A stretch of DNA of 64,000 bases from Streptomyces chryseus (GCF_014650755.1 NZ_BMVO01000013.1:62001-126000); one strand, 5' to 3'. Shown: positions 17,593 to 25,508, counted from the first letter of the stretch. Notes: generated by a model not told the origin, from the letters alone. Numbers and translations are program-made.

Positions 17593-18059
17593 GCGTGGCC
17601 CCCGTCCTGCGGCAGCTGCGGGGTGGGGTAGCCGATCTGCTTCAAGAACTCCGCAACGTCACTCTGTGTCGTCTCTTCTGTGATCTTCCCGTCCTGGACG
17701 GTACTGATCGTCATGCCGACTACCGATATCTGTGCCAACTGCGGTATCTCCCGCGCCAACTGCCGCATGTTCGGCATCAGCATTCCGGTGTCGGCAATGG
17801 TTCCGCTGAGCGTCCAGTGCCAGGCGACACGGTCGTCCTCCGACACCGTGCTCATGACCGTCATCGTCGCGTCGGCGTACATGCCGCGCCAGCGCGCGGT
17901 CTCCTGCCGCAGCTTGTCCAGCCCGATGATGGGAGGTTCCCCGCCGAGCCCGTACATGCGGACATCGGCGGCCATGAACCGGCCGAGCTGGTCGACCTGC
18001 CCCTTGTTCCAGATGGTGTCGGCGTAGTCATGGATCAACTCGGCGTTGCTGTACGTCAT
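17589..18059 (-). CDS. SnoaL-like protein (RiPP cluster, copy 2)
   Basis: 156 residues beginning MTYSNAELIHDYADTIWNKG, with the same fold signature as its neighbour and a central VAWHWTLSGTIADTG segment. The two copies are only distantly similar, so they are unlikely to be a recent duplication. Stop and start overlaps of 4 nt on both sides show tight translational coupling. Role unknown; a pocket for the dehydrated peptide or a cyclase function is conceivable. Confidence 0.8.
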   Translation of the reverse strand: MTYSNAELIHDYADTIWNKGQVDQLGRFMAADVRMYGLGGEPPIIGLDKLRQETARWRGMYADATMTVMSTVSEDDRVAWHWTLSGTIADTGMLMPNMRQLAREIPQLAQISVVGMTISTVQDGKITEETTQSDVAEFLKQIGYPTPQLPQDGGHA

Positions 18060-18664
18060 TTACGCTCTTCCGATCCCTTGGTGCTGCTGTTCTGTGGTGC
18101 CGGGCTTCCCAGGCCGTGGAGGCTGAGGAGCTTGACCAGGTCCTCCATCGACGCCGGCCCTCCCTCCTCCACCCGCCCACTGGTGACGCTGAGCGCCTTG
18201 CCGGACGACGCGACGACGTATCCGTCGGAGTGGAGGGTCTGCAGGATCCGGCGCGTAGCCGGCTTGTTCACCGCGCCGGTCGGTATCGACGGCGCCAGGA
18301 CGACGGGGGCACCTGCTGACAGGATGATGGAGGTGGCGAGGTCGTCGCAGATCCCGGCGGCGAGTTTGGCGCAGAAGTTGAGAGTGGCGGGGAAGACAAG
18401 GAGGGTGTCGGCCCAGCCCGCCAGTCGGACGTGCTCTGCTCCACCACTCTGGTCATCGTCCCAGTCCGGGCCGTGGACCCGTTGTCCGCCAATGGCCGAA
18501 AGGGCGCGGGCGGACACCATCGTGGACGCCTGCCGGGTGAGGACGATGCGCACCTCGGCCCGGAAGTGTTCACGGAGAATGGTCGTCCACATCGGGCTGT
18601 CCGCCGCGGCGATGCCACCGGTGACGATGTAGAGCAGGCGGCGGGGCCGGTCGGTGCCGGTCAT
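18056..18664 (-). CDS. HFCD flavoprotein, peptidyl-cysteine decarboxylase (LanD/TvaF-like)
   Basis: 202 residues, Rossmann-like homo-oligomeric flavin-containing Cys decarboxylase. TGGIAAADSP forms the flavin phosphate loop, AEHVRLAGWAD holds the catalytic His, and FPATLNFCAKLA corresponds to the PASANT motif. The enzyme oxidatively decarboxylates a C-terminal Cys to an enethiol, which adds to a dehydroamino acid to give Avi(Me)Cys. The precursor ends in Cys, which fits. Overlaps both neighbours by 4 nt. Confidence 0.9.
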   Translation of the reverse strand: MTGTDRPRRLLYIVTGGIAAADSPMWTTILREHFRAEVRIVLTRQASTMVSARALSAIGGQRVHGPDWDDDQSGGAEHVRLAGWADTLLVFPATLNFCAKLAAGICDDLATSIILSAGAPVVLAPSIPTGAVNKPATRRILQTLHSDGYVVASSGKALSVTSGRVEEGGPASMEDLVKLLSLHGLGSPAPQNSSTKGSEERK

Positions 18665-19518
18665 ATTCCGGCATCCCTCAGCAGGCAGGCGACCTGTGCG
18701 TCCTGCAGTTCCAGGACGCGCGCCACCTCGGCTACCGCCTCTTCGCCACGTCTGCCGTCGGCCAGGGCCTTCACGATCATCTCGGCGCGGCGCATGCCCA
18801 TACTCGCCTGCGGGTCCTCGCCCTCCTGGGGCACCGCCACACTGACCCCCTCGGACACGGCGACGGCGAATCCGGCAGTGTGGGCACCCAACTCGGCGGC
18901 CGGCAGCACTCGCGCGGTCTCCGTGAGCAGGCCGGGGAGGTCATGGGGACGGCAGTACAGCACGACGCCGTCGGGCCGGCCGCGTTCCCCCGCACGGCGG
19001 ATGATCTTGGAGGAGAACACGTGATCCAGGGCGTCGAGGTGGGCCACCAAGGTGCTCCACCACCGCCCCCGCTCCTGTCCGGGCAGCGACAGGTAGATGC
19101 GAAGGGTCAGGTCCTCGTCGTCTCCGGGCCGGTTACGGCCATGAAACCAAAGCCAGCCGTTCATGACCCCAGGCTCCAGGCCGGGCAGCCGCAGCGTCAC
19201 CCGCCCGGCGTCCACCCCCTCGATGTCGCCGAACGCGGCGGTCACCGTCAGGCCGTCATCGCGCCGCAACACCCACCGCCCGTCGCCTAGGGCGGCGTCG
19301 TACGTCCAGCCGGTGGAGGACCGGTAACGATCGGCCAAGCGGGCACGGGCCGTGGCCAGCAGGGTTGCGTCGTCGCCTTGGCCGGCGTCCGCGGGTACGG
19401 TGCCGGCGAGGTGGAAGCGCCGGTATATCTCTCCCCTCGCCTCCGCTTCCTCCCTGGCGGCGAGGTCGTCCAGCACGTCAGGCGTGTTCAGGATCCGTGA
19501 GATGACCGCGGCTGTCAT
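18661..19518 (-). CDS. HopA1-family protein, putative phospho-Ser/Thr lyase for RiPP dehydration
   Basis: 285 residues from an ATG at 19518 preceded by TGGGAGG. The C-terminal half matches the type III effector HopA1 pattern: an RIYLSLPG strand, an FSSKI segment, RPDGVVLYC, and a PQASMGMRRAEM tail. In class V lanthipeptide and thioamitide pathways HopA1-like proteins pair with an APH-fold kinase to eliminate phosphate and form dehydroalanine or dehydrobutyrine. The kinase gene is directly upstream with a 4-nt overlap, supporting such a pair. Catalytic residues were not assigned. Confidence 0.8.
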   Translation of the reverse strand: MTAAVISRILNTPDVLDDLAAREEAEARGEIYRRFHLAGTVPADAGQGDDATLLATARARLADRYRSSTGWTYDAALGDGRWVLRRDDGLTVTAAFGDIEGVDAGRVTLRLPGLEPGVMNGWLWFHGRNRPGDDEDLTLRIYLSLPGQERGRWWSTLVAHLDALDHVFSSKIIRRAGERGRPDGVVLYCRPHDLPGLLTETARVLPAAELGAHTAGFAVAVSEGVSVAVPQEGEDPQASMGMRRAEMIVKALADGRRGEEAVAEVARVLELQDAQVACLLRDAGI

Positions 19519-20474
19519 GTGAACCTCCCAACGAATGTGTGCGGCTGTGCAGCCATGTTGGAGGCGACCCTCACCAGCAGTTTGGGCAGCCGGTCGAACT
19601 CGTAGGTCGTCTGCGTATACGACAGGGCGCGGCACAGGAGGGCGTAGGCGGTCATATGGACCATGCGGCGCGAGTCAAGACCTGGGGCGGACGAAACGGT
19701 GCGGTAGGCGGTGAGGAAGCCGGCAATCGCCGACCACGCCTTCTGCGTCCCCTCGTCCACGCGCTCCAGCAACTCCCGCGCCTCGCCACCCGCCTCACGG
19801 ACAGTGGCGCGCCGGATCGTCTCGGTGAGGAGGGACCCGGCCAGGGCGCCCAGATCGCGTTCGGGCATGCCCCGTCCGGCGCACTCCCAGTCGATGAGAC
19901 GTACGACCGTCCCGTCAGCGGTGGCCAGGATGTTGTCGAACTTCAAGTCGCCGTGGAGGAAGACCTGCCGGTCCTCCACCGCGTTGAGCGTGTCAGCGAG
20001 AAGGGCGCCGAAGCCGAGGTGGTGGATGCGCGCCGCCAGATCGACTGTTCCGGCCGAGAGTTCACCAAGGGAGCCTGCGGGGATCGGATCCAGCGGGGGA
20101 TGTTCGCCTGCCACCTTCGGCAGCCACGCCCACTCGTCCCCCGACACATCCTGCCCGTGCAACTCCCCGACGGCCCTTCCCGCCGCCGCCGCGGCCACGT
20201 TGAGGGTGCCGGGGGAGTCGAGAAGCGCGTCCAGCGTGCGTTCGGCGTAGAAGGTCGTAGTGAGGCAGTCACTGGTACACGACAACGGGGCTGCCACCGG
20301 CGCGTTCGCCTCCGCCGGGTAGCAGGCGGCGGCCGCGGACTGGAGGGCTGCCTCGACGAACAGACCGCGCCGCGCCCGCTCCCCGCCCCCGCGGTGGTTC
20401 TTTACCACCACCTCCATCCCCGCCTCGACCCGGCGCCGCACATGAGGCCGGTTGCCGAGGATGTCACCGGTCAA
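19515..20474 (-). CDS. APH-fold phosphotransferase, putative RiPP Ser/Thr kinase
   Basis: 319 residues if translation starts at the TTG at 20474, which overlaps the methyltransferase stop in a TTGA arrangement. VVVKNHRGG holds the ATP-binding Lys, VFLHGDLKFDNIL is the catalytic loop and LIDWE the metal-binding motif. It resembles aminoglycoside phosphotransferases, but next to a HopA1-like gene and a Cys-ending precursor it most likely phosphorylates Ser/Thr of the core peptide. Antibiotic resistance is a less likely alternative. A longer start at 20612 would overlap the upstream gene by 140 bp. Confidence 0.85.
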   Translation of the reverse strand: MTGDILGNRPHVRRRVEAGMEVVVKNHRGGGERARRGLFVEAALQSAAAACYPAEANAPVAAPLSCTSDCLTTTFYAERTLDALLDSPGTLNVAAAAAGRAVGELHGQDVSGDEWAWLPKVAGEHPPLDPIPAGSLGELSAGTVDLAARIHHLGFGALLADTLNAVEDRQVFLHGDLKFDNILATADGTVVRLIDWECAGRGMPERDLGALAGSLLTETIRRATVREAGGEARELLERVDEGTQKAWSAIAGFLTAYRTVSSAPGLDSRRMVHMTAYALLCRALSYTQTTYEFDRLPKLLVRVASNMAAQPHTFVGRFT

Positions 20475-21490
20475 CGAACTGCCTTGAACTCGATCACCGA
20501 ACGCACCTCCGACACCCGCGCCTGTCCGACCACGTCGAGCCCGGCGGTCCTGCCGAGGGCCTTGAGATCGTCGACGGTGCGATCCGGATGACCCATACTC
20601 GCCTCGATCCACAGGGCCGCCATGGACCGCTCCACTGCATCCCCCTCCACCGCTGGCGCCAGATGGATCTCGGCCAGAAGGACGCGTCCGACGGGGCCGG
20701 CCGCGGTGGCGCAGTTCCGCAGGATGTCGACCGCCTGCTCATCACTCCAGTCGGCGAGGATGGCGGACAGGAGGTAGACGTCCTTCCCTGTCGGCAGAGG
20801 CTCGAAGAAGCTGGCGCCCACCACCGTTGACCGCTCGCCGAGCCCCGCCTCACGCAGGTTGTGGGCGGCCATGTCCGCGAATTTGGGGAGGTCGAGCAGA
20901 GTGCCGTGGAGATGCGGATGGGCTGCGAGCAGGGCTTGAAGGAGCGCGCCGCTGTTTCCCCCCACATCCACCACGCTGTTCACCGCGGACCACTCGTAGC
21001 CCTCGACGACGAGTTCGGAACCGAAGCTCGCGGTGTTCCTTTCGAACGCCTCAAGCCCGGCCACGGGGACGGACGTCTCGTTGACGTCGTCCCACAGGGT
21101 CCTGCCCCAAGCCCCCTCATATGCTGCCTGCCCCGTCCGCACGGTGTGCAGAAGGTGCGTGATCGTCATCTCCGTACGCCCGGCGATGTCGCCGAGGTCG
21201 AGCATGGGCCGGATGCCGAGTTCGTCCCACTCACTCAGCAGCGGGGTGGCGAGGTCGTTGAGCGCGTAGCGGCCCCGGTCGCTACGCATGACGCCGAGAG
21301 CGGCCAGGTGGTCCATCACCTTCCCCAACGGCCGTCCAAGGCACCCCGTGGCACGGGCCAGGGCAGGGACCGTATCGACCCCCGCGGCGACATGGTCGGC
21401 CAGATGGAGTGTGGCGGCGACACGCAAGGCCATGGGGGTGATGAGATCTGCCATCTTCAACAGCTGGTCGCTGTTCGCCTCAACTGACAC
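20471..21490 (-). CDS. SAM-dependent O-methyltransferase-type enzyme of the RiPP cluster
   Basis: 339 residues from a GTG at 21490 with GGAAGGGAAA upstream. The N-terminal dimerisation/winged-helix region (MALRVAATLHLADHVAAGVD) and the C-terminal SAM-binding VVDVGGNSGALLQALL and LPTGKDVYLLSAILADW place it in the plant/bacterial small-molecule O-methyltransferase family. It is first in the operon after the precursor attenuator. N-terminal or side-chain methylation of the peptide is expected; the site is not predictable. Confidence 0.88.
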   Translation of the reverse strand: MSVEANSDQLLKMADLITPMALRVAATLHLADHVAAGVDTVPALARATGCLGRPLGKVMDHLAALGVMRSDRGRYALNDLATPLLSEWDELGIRPMLDLGDIAGRTEMTITHLLHTVRTGQAAYEGAWGRTLWDDVNETSVPVAGLEAFERNTASFGSELVVEGYEWSAVNSVVDVGGNSGALLQALLAAHPHLHGTLLDLPKFADMAAHNLREAGLGERSTVVGASFFEPLPTGKDVYLLSAILADWSDEQAVDILRNCATAAGPVGRVLLAEIHLAPAVEGDAVERSMAALWIEASMGHPDRTVDDLKALGRTAGLDVVGQARVSEVRSVIEFKAVR

Positions 21491-21564
21491 GGACCGATTT
21501 CCCTTCCCACATCGGCCACCCCGCCCACGGGCGTGCGTCACCGGCTGCGAGTCGTAGTTGAAGA

Positions 21565-21598
21565 GTTGGCCGGACCCGGTCCAACGGGTCCGGCCAAC
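21565..21598 (-). terminator. Attenuator hairpin between precursor and biosynthetic genes
   Basis: Perfect 13-bp inverted repeat GTTGGCCGGACCC/GGGTCCGGCCAAC with an 8-nt loop, between the precursor stop (21654) and the methyltransferase start (21490). Leaky hairpins at this position are typical of RiPP operons and give excess precursor mRNA over enzyme mRNA. Confidence 0.75.
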
Positions 21599-21603
21599 CG
21601 TTC

Positions 21604-21644
21604 GCTACCTGCTACCTGCTACCTGCTACCTGCTACCTGCTACC
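21604..21644. repeat. Tandem heptanucleotide repeat GCTACCT
   Basis: Five full copies of GCTACCT plus a six-base partial copy, 10 bp past the precursor stop and 5 bp before the attenuator hairpin (in the leftward direction). Such a tract may vary in length by slippage. Function unknown. Confidence 0.9.
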
Positions 21645-21653
21645 AGCCGGTGG

Positions 21654-21827
21654 TCAGCACTTGCGGACGACGGATATACGGGTCGCGGTGCCCGCGCACG
21701 GGAGGGTCGTCATGACCATGCCGTCGTTGTCGTTGATGCTGACCGGTTCAGTCATCCCGTCGAGCTGCTCCTCCATGTCACCGAAGAGAGCTTCCAGGTT
21801 CGTGATGTCCGTCTGAATTGCCTGCAT
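21654..21827 (-). CDS. RiPP precursor peptide with C-terminal Cys
   Basis: 57 residues. Start ATG at 21827 with TGGAAGGAACTGACC upstream. The acidic leader (QTDITNLEALFGDMEEQ and on) leads into a Thr-rich, basic C-terminus, TTLPCAGTATRISVVRKC (residues 40-57). Dehydratable residues are Thr40, Thr41, Thr47, Thr49 and Ser52; thiols are Cys44 and the terminal Cys57. Ser52 to Cys57 has the i,i+5 spacing seen in thioviridamide's AviMeCys ring, so a C-terminal AviCys ring is predicted. The leader cleavage site is unknown, perhaps after the NDNDG stretch at 32-36. Confidence 0.85.
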   Translation of the reverse strand: MQAIQTDITNLEALFGDMEEQLDGMTEPVSINDNDGMVMTTLPCAGTATRISVVRKC

Positions 21828-22274
21828 GGTCAGTTCCTTCCATCGAGGACTGTGCTCCGGCCAAAGGCGGCCATGGCACGAATGTCTCTGATCAGGGACA
21901 CAGGTCGGATTCAAACAATCTGCCGTCGCGCAGACGCCCCTCCGCCGACGCACCGGAGCCTCAGAGGCGTCGTACACGCAGGTCAGCCGGCATGAGGTCG
22001 GTACGGGCTTCGACGGAGCGGCGCGGTCGACGGGGCGGGGCAAGGAGGGGTATGGCGCACGTAGGGCGAAACGCACGCCACACCGCCCGCTGCCACCGGG
22101 AATGGAGGGAACCGAGCGGCAATGATGAATCGGTGAGAGATGATCAGTGGTTGATCTACTGAAAGCACTTCTGACCTCGATCTATCCGTTCGCGCGTAAA
22201 ACCGTGACCAGATTCCGCCGGTGGTTTGTGCAGGCCGGCGCCGCGGTCCCCTTTGTGGCTTGCTACGAGAGGCG
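21828..22274. other. Intergenic region upstream of the precursor gene
   Basis: About 450 bp, presumably holding the precursor promoter (leftward). A near-perfect palindrome centred on CTGATCAG lies at about 21889-21896. I could not identify convincing SARP heptamer repeats or -10/-35 boxes. Open frames here have no recognisable content. Confidence 0.5.
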
Positions 22275-23054
22275 TTACGGCCGAGGAAGGTCGTACGGCA
22301 GCAGTTCGGGGCGTTTGGCCGGTCGGCCGTCGCCCGAGGAGCGCCCCGTGACGCGCCGCCCGATCCACGGGACCAGGTGCTCGCGCGCGAACCGCAGGTC
22401 GCTCCCGCGCCGCGCCACCCAGCCCGGCAGCACGCCCGCTGCGAGCGGCGCCCGCCAGTCCTCCTCGGCCGCGTGCCCCAGCGCCTGCCACACCGCCTCG
22501 GCTACCCGCCGGTGCCCCTCCGCCGTCAGGTGCAGCCGGTCGACGTGCCACAGCCGGGGGTCGGCGAGCGCGGGAGCGCCGTACAGGTCGACCACCAGCG
22601 CGCCGTGCCGTGCCGCCAGCCCGTCGATGAACTCGAACAGCATCTCCATGCGCGGCCGGACGCGCTGCATCACCGGACCGTTGCGGCCGGGACTGCGCAT
22701 CAGTACCAGCTGCTTGCAGGAGGGAGCCAGCTTTCCGGCCGCCTCTTCGAGGAGCCCGCACACCCTGCCCATGTCGACCTTCGGCCGGAGCGTGTCGTTC
22801 AGCCCGCCCACCAGCGTCACCACATCGGCTCGCATGGCGGCCGCGACATCCACCTGCTCGGCGACGATCTGCCCGATCAGCTTGCCGCGTACGGCGAGGT
22901 TCGCGTACTGGAAACGGGGCGTGTTCGCGGCGAGGCGTGCGGCGAGCAGATCCGCCCAGCCCCGGTACGTGCCGTCGGGCAGGGCGTCCGACATGCCCTC
23001 GGTGAACGAGTCGCCGACCGCGACGAGACTGGTGTATGTGGCATTCAGTTCCAT
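22275..23054 (-). CDS. SGNH/GDSL hydrolase family protein
   Basis: 259 residues. Block I VAVGDSFTEGMSD carries the nucleophilic Ser, block III VGGLNDTL the Asn of the oxyanion hole, and block V LWHVDRLHLTAEGHR the Asp/His pair. No signal peptide, so probably a cytoplasmic esterase or lipase-like enzyme. It lies upstream of the RiPP precursor on the same strand but about 450 bp away, so it is unlikely to belong to that cluster. Confidence 0.9.
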   Translation of the reverse strand: MELNATYTSLVAVGDSFTEGMSDALPDGTYRGWADLLAARLAANTPRFQYANLAVRGKLIGQIVAEQVDVAAAMRADVVTLVGGLNDTLRPKVDMGRVCGLLEEAAGKLAPSCKQLVLMRSPGRNGPVMQRVRPRMEMLFEFIDGLAARHGALVVDLYGAPALADPRLWHVDRLHLTAEGHRRVAEAVWQALGHAAEEDWRAPLAAGVLPGWVARRGSDLRFAREHLVPWIGRRVTGRSSGDGRPAKRPELLPYDLPRP

Positions 23055-23094
23055 GGCGGGGCGATCGTATCCCGGCCGGTGGCCGGACCAGAAG

Positions 23095-24117
23095 CTAGGA
23101 CTGCCTCTGGTCCGGCCGCCCCACCAGCTCGCGCAGCACGTCCTCCATGGTGACGAGCCCGGCCGGACTGCCGTCGTCGCCCAGCACCGCCGCGAGGTGC
23201 GTGCGGCTGCGCCGCATCGCCGTCAGTACGTCGTCGAGCGGCGTGGCCGCCCGCACCCGGGCGATCGGCCGGAGCGCGGAGACCGGGAACGCCACGGTGC
23301 GCGGCGCGGCGTCCAGGGCGTCCTTGACGTGCAGGTAGCCCAGGATCCGCAGACCCTCCAGCACCGGGAAGCGGGAGAACCCCGATTCGGCCGACAGCCG
23401 TTCCAGGTCCTCCGGCGTCGTACCCATCTGCGCGAACACGACGCGCTCCACCGGCATGACCACGTCCTGGACCGGGCGTCGGCCCAGCTCCAGGGCGTCG
23501 TGCAGCCGCTCGGCCGCCCGGTCGTCGAGCAGACCGGCGTGACCCGCGTCGGTGACGAGCCGCGCCAGTTCGTCGTCCGTGAAGGTCGCGGACACCTCGC
23601 TCTTGGCCTCCACCCGCAGCAGCTTGAGCAGGCCGTTGGCGAACGCGTTGATCGCGAAGATCACCGGTCGCAGCGCCCGGGCCAGCGTCACCAGCGGCGG
23701 TCCGAGCAGTAGCGCGGTCCTGACCGGCTCGGCCAGCGCGAAGTTCTTCGGCACCATCTCGCCGAACAGCATGTGCAGATACGTGGCCGCGGCGAGCGCG
23801 ATGACGAACGAGATCGGGTGCGTCAGCCCGTCCGGCACCCCGACCGCGTGGAACAGCGGCTCCAGCAGGTGCGCGATGGCCGGCTCGGCGACCACGCCGA
23901 GCACCAGGGTGCACAGCGTGATGCCCAACTGGGCCGCCGCGAGCAGCGCCGCGACGTGTTCGAGTCCCCACAGGACACTGCGCGCCCGCCGGTTCCCCTC
24001 GTCCGCCTCCGGTTCGATCTGGCTGCGGCGTACGGAGATCAGTGCGAACTCCGCGCCGACGAAGAAGGCGTTGACGACCAGCGTGAGCAGGCCGACGAGC
24101 AGCTGGATCGCGGTCAT
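23095..24117 (-). CDS. CNNM/HlyC-type membrane protein with CBS domains
   Basis: 340 residues: an N-terminal DUF21/CNNM transmembrane domain (IQLLVGLLTLVVNAFFVGAE onward, about 1-170) and a C-terminal CBS pair (about 200-330, FPVLEGLRILGYLHVKDA). Annotated widely as hemolysin-like, but the family is better linked to divalent-cation (Mg/Co) transport. It lacks the C-terminal CorC_HlyC domain present in its neighbour. The start overlaps the stop of the upstream paralogue by 4 nt, so the two are coupled. Confidence 0.9.
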   Translation of the reverse strand: MTAIQLLVGLLTLVVNAFFVGAEFALISVRRSQIEPEADEGNRRARSVLWGLEHVAALLAAAQLGITLCTLVLGVVAEPAIAHLLEPLFHAVGVPDGLTHPISFVIALAAATYLHMLFGEMVPKNFALAEPVRTALLLGPPLVTLARALRPVIFAINAFANGLLKLLRVEAKSEVSATFTDDELARLVTDAGHAGLLDDRAAERLHDALELGRRPVQDVVMPVERVVFAQMGTTPEDLERLSAESGFSRFPVLEGLRILGYLHVKDALDAAPRTVAFPVSALRPIARVRAATPLDDVLTAMRRSRTHLAAVLGDDGSPAGLVTMEDVLRELVGRPDQRQS

Positions 24118-25508
24118 CGCCCGCCCTCCCCTTGCCTGGAAGCGTGGCCCGAGCCGCCGGAGGCGTTAGAAGCGTCGGACCCGTCCGAGCCACCGGACGC
24201 GTCAGGCGGCGGCGCGTGCAGCAGCACGCGTGCCGCGCGCCTCCCCGCCGCGTCCACGACGTCCAGCTGCCACCCGGCCAGTTCGATGCGGTCCCCGACG
24301 GCCGGAATCCGGCCCAGCTCGTGCGCGACCAGTCCGGCGAGCGTCTCGTACGGGCCCTCGTGCACCCGCAGCCCCAACCGCTCCAGCTGGTCCGTCCGGG
24401 CAGCGCCGTCCGCCGACCACAGCGCCCGGCCGTCGGCGTCCTCACCCGCGGGGGCGAGGTCCGGCGTCTCGTGCGGATCGTGCTCGTCGCGCACCTCGCC
24501 CACGACCTCCTCGACGATGTCCTCCAGCGTCACGACGCCCGCCGTGCCGCCGTACTCGTCGATGACGACGGCCATCGTCTGCTTGCCCGACAGCCGGTCG
24601 AGGAGCCGGTCCACCGTCAGCGACTCCGGCACGAGCAGGGGCTCGCGCAGCAGGGACGAGACGGGATACGACGGTCGGCGCTCCGCGGGCACGGTCAGTA
24701 CGTCCTTGATGTGGGCGATGCCGACGACCGAGTCGAGGCTGCCCCGGTAGACGGGGAAGCGGGACAGGCCGGTGGCGCGCGTCGCGTTCGCGACGTCCTC
24801 CGCGGTGGCCTGGACGTCGACGGCGGTGACCTGCACGCGCGGAGTCATCACGTTCTGCGCGCTCAGCTCCGCCAGGTTGAGTGTCCGTACGAACAGCTCG
24901 GCCGTGTCGGCCTCCAGCGCGCCCTCCCGCGCGGAGTGGCGCGCCAGGGCGACCAGCTCCTGCGGGCTGCGGGCCGACGCGAGTTCCTCCGCCGGCTCCA
25001 TGCCGAAGCGCCGTACGATCCGGTTCGCCGAGCCGTTGAGGTGGCTGATCAGCGGGCGGAAGGCGAGACTGAAGATCCGCTGCGGGGCGGCGACGACCTT
25101 CGCCACGCCCAGCGGCGAGGAGATGGCCCAGTTCTTGGGCACCAGCTCGCCCACGACCATCAGCACGACGGTCGACAGCGCCGTGCCGATGACCAGCGCC
25201 ACCGACGACGAGGTCGCGGGGGACAGGCCGAGGTCCTGGAGCGGGCCGCGGATCAGTTTGCCGATCGACGGCTCGGCGAGCATGCCGACCAGGAGGTTGG
25301 TCACGGTGATGCCGAGCTGGGCTCCGGAGAGCTGGAACGTGAGGCTGCGTACGGCCTTGAGGGCGCTCGCCGCCCCCCGCTCGCCGCGCTCCACGGCGCG
25401 TTCGAGGTCTCCGCGCTCGACCGTGGTCAGCGAGAACTCCGCCGCGACAAAGGCTCCGCAGGCGAGCGAGAGCAGGACCGCCACGGCGAGCAGAAGCACT
25501 TCGGTCAT
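24114..25508 (-). CDS. CNNM/HlyC-type membrane protein with CBS and CorC_HlyC domains
   Basis: 464 residues: DUF21/CNNM transmembrane domain (about 1-190), a CBS pair (about 210-340, VMTPRVQVTAV and FPVYRGSLDSVVGIAHIKDV), the EYGGTAGVVTLEDIVEE motif, and a C-terminal CorC_HlyC transporter-associated domain (about 360-430). It is paralogous to the downstream gene, with which it overlaps by 4 nt. Likely cation homeostasis at the inner membrane, possibly as a heteromer. The extreme C-terminus is low-complexity Ser/Gly/Asp. Confidence 0.9.
   Translation of the reverse strand: MTEVLLLAVAVLLSLACGAFVAAEFSLTTVERGDLERAVERGERGAASALKAVRSLTFQLSGAQLGITVTNLLVGMLAEPSIGKLIRGPLQDLGLSPATSSSVALVIGTALSTVVLMVVGELVPKNWAISSPLGVAKVVAAPQRIFSLAFRPLISHLNGSANRIVRRFGMEPAEELASARSPQELVALARHSAREGALEADTAELFVRTLNLAELSAQNVMTPRVQVTAVDVQATAEDVANATRATGLSRFPVYRGSLDSVVGIAHIKDVLTVPAERRPSYPVSSLLREPLLVPESLTVDRLLDRLSGKQTMAVVIDEYGGTAGVVTLEDIVEEVVGEVRDEHDPHETPDLAPAGEDADGRALWSADGAARTDQLERLGLRVHEGPYETLAGLVAHELGRIPAVGDRIELAGWQLDVVDAAGRRAARVLLHAPPPDASGGSDGSDASNASGGSGHASRQGEGGR

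Larger units (their letters stand above)
14509..21827 (-). other. RiPP biosynthetic gene cluster (class V lanthipeptide-like, AviCys-forming)
   Basis: Nine leftward genes: precursor peptide, O-methyltransferase, APH-fold kinase, HopA1-family protein, HFCD Cys decarboxylase, two SnoaL-like proteins, ABC exporter and SARP regulator. Kinase, HopA1-type lyase and HFCD occur together in class V lanthipeptides (lexapeptide, cacaoidin) and thioamitides (thioviridamide). Absence of YcaO and TfuA argues against a thioamitide. No LanB, LanC, LanM, dedicated leader protease or dehydroalanine reductase is encoded. Product structure is inferred only. Confidence 0.82.

Noticed and set aside
19515..20474. 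Aminoglycoside resistance gene
   Set aside because: The APH-type motifs are present, but tight coupling with a HopA1-like gene and a RiPP precursor makes a peptide kinase far more likely.
21604..21644. CRISPR-like repeat
   Set aside because: The units are contiguous 7-bp copies without spacers and no cas genes are present, so this is a simple tandem repeat.
14509..21827. Assignment of the RiPP cluster as a thioamitide
   Set aside because: The spacing of Ser and Cys and the kinase/HopA1/HFCD set fit, but YcaO and TfuA, required for thioamides, are not encoded in or near the cluster.
22147..22275. Plus-strand frame starting VVDLLKALLTSIYPFARK
   Set aside because: Has a slightly protein-like start but no ribosome site and continues only as antisense of the SGNH hydrolase. 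No recognisable domain.
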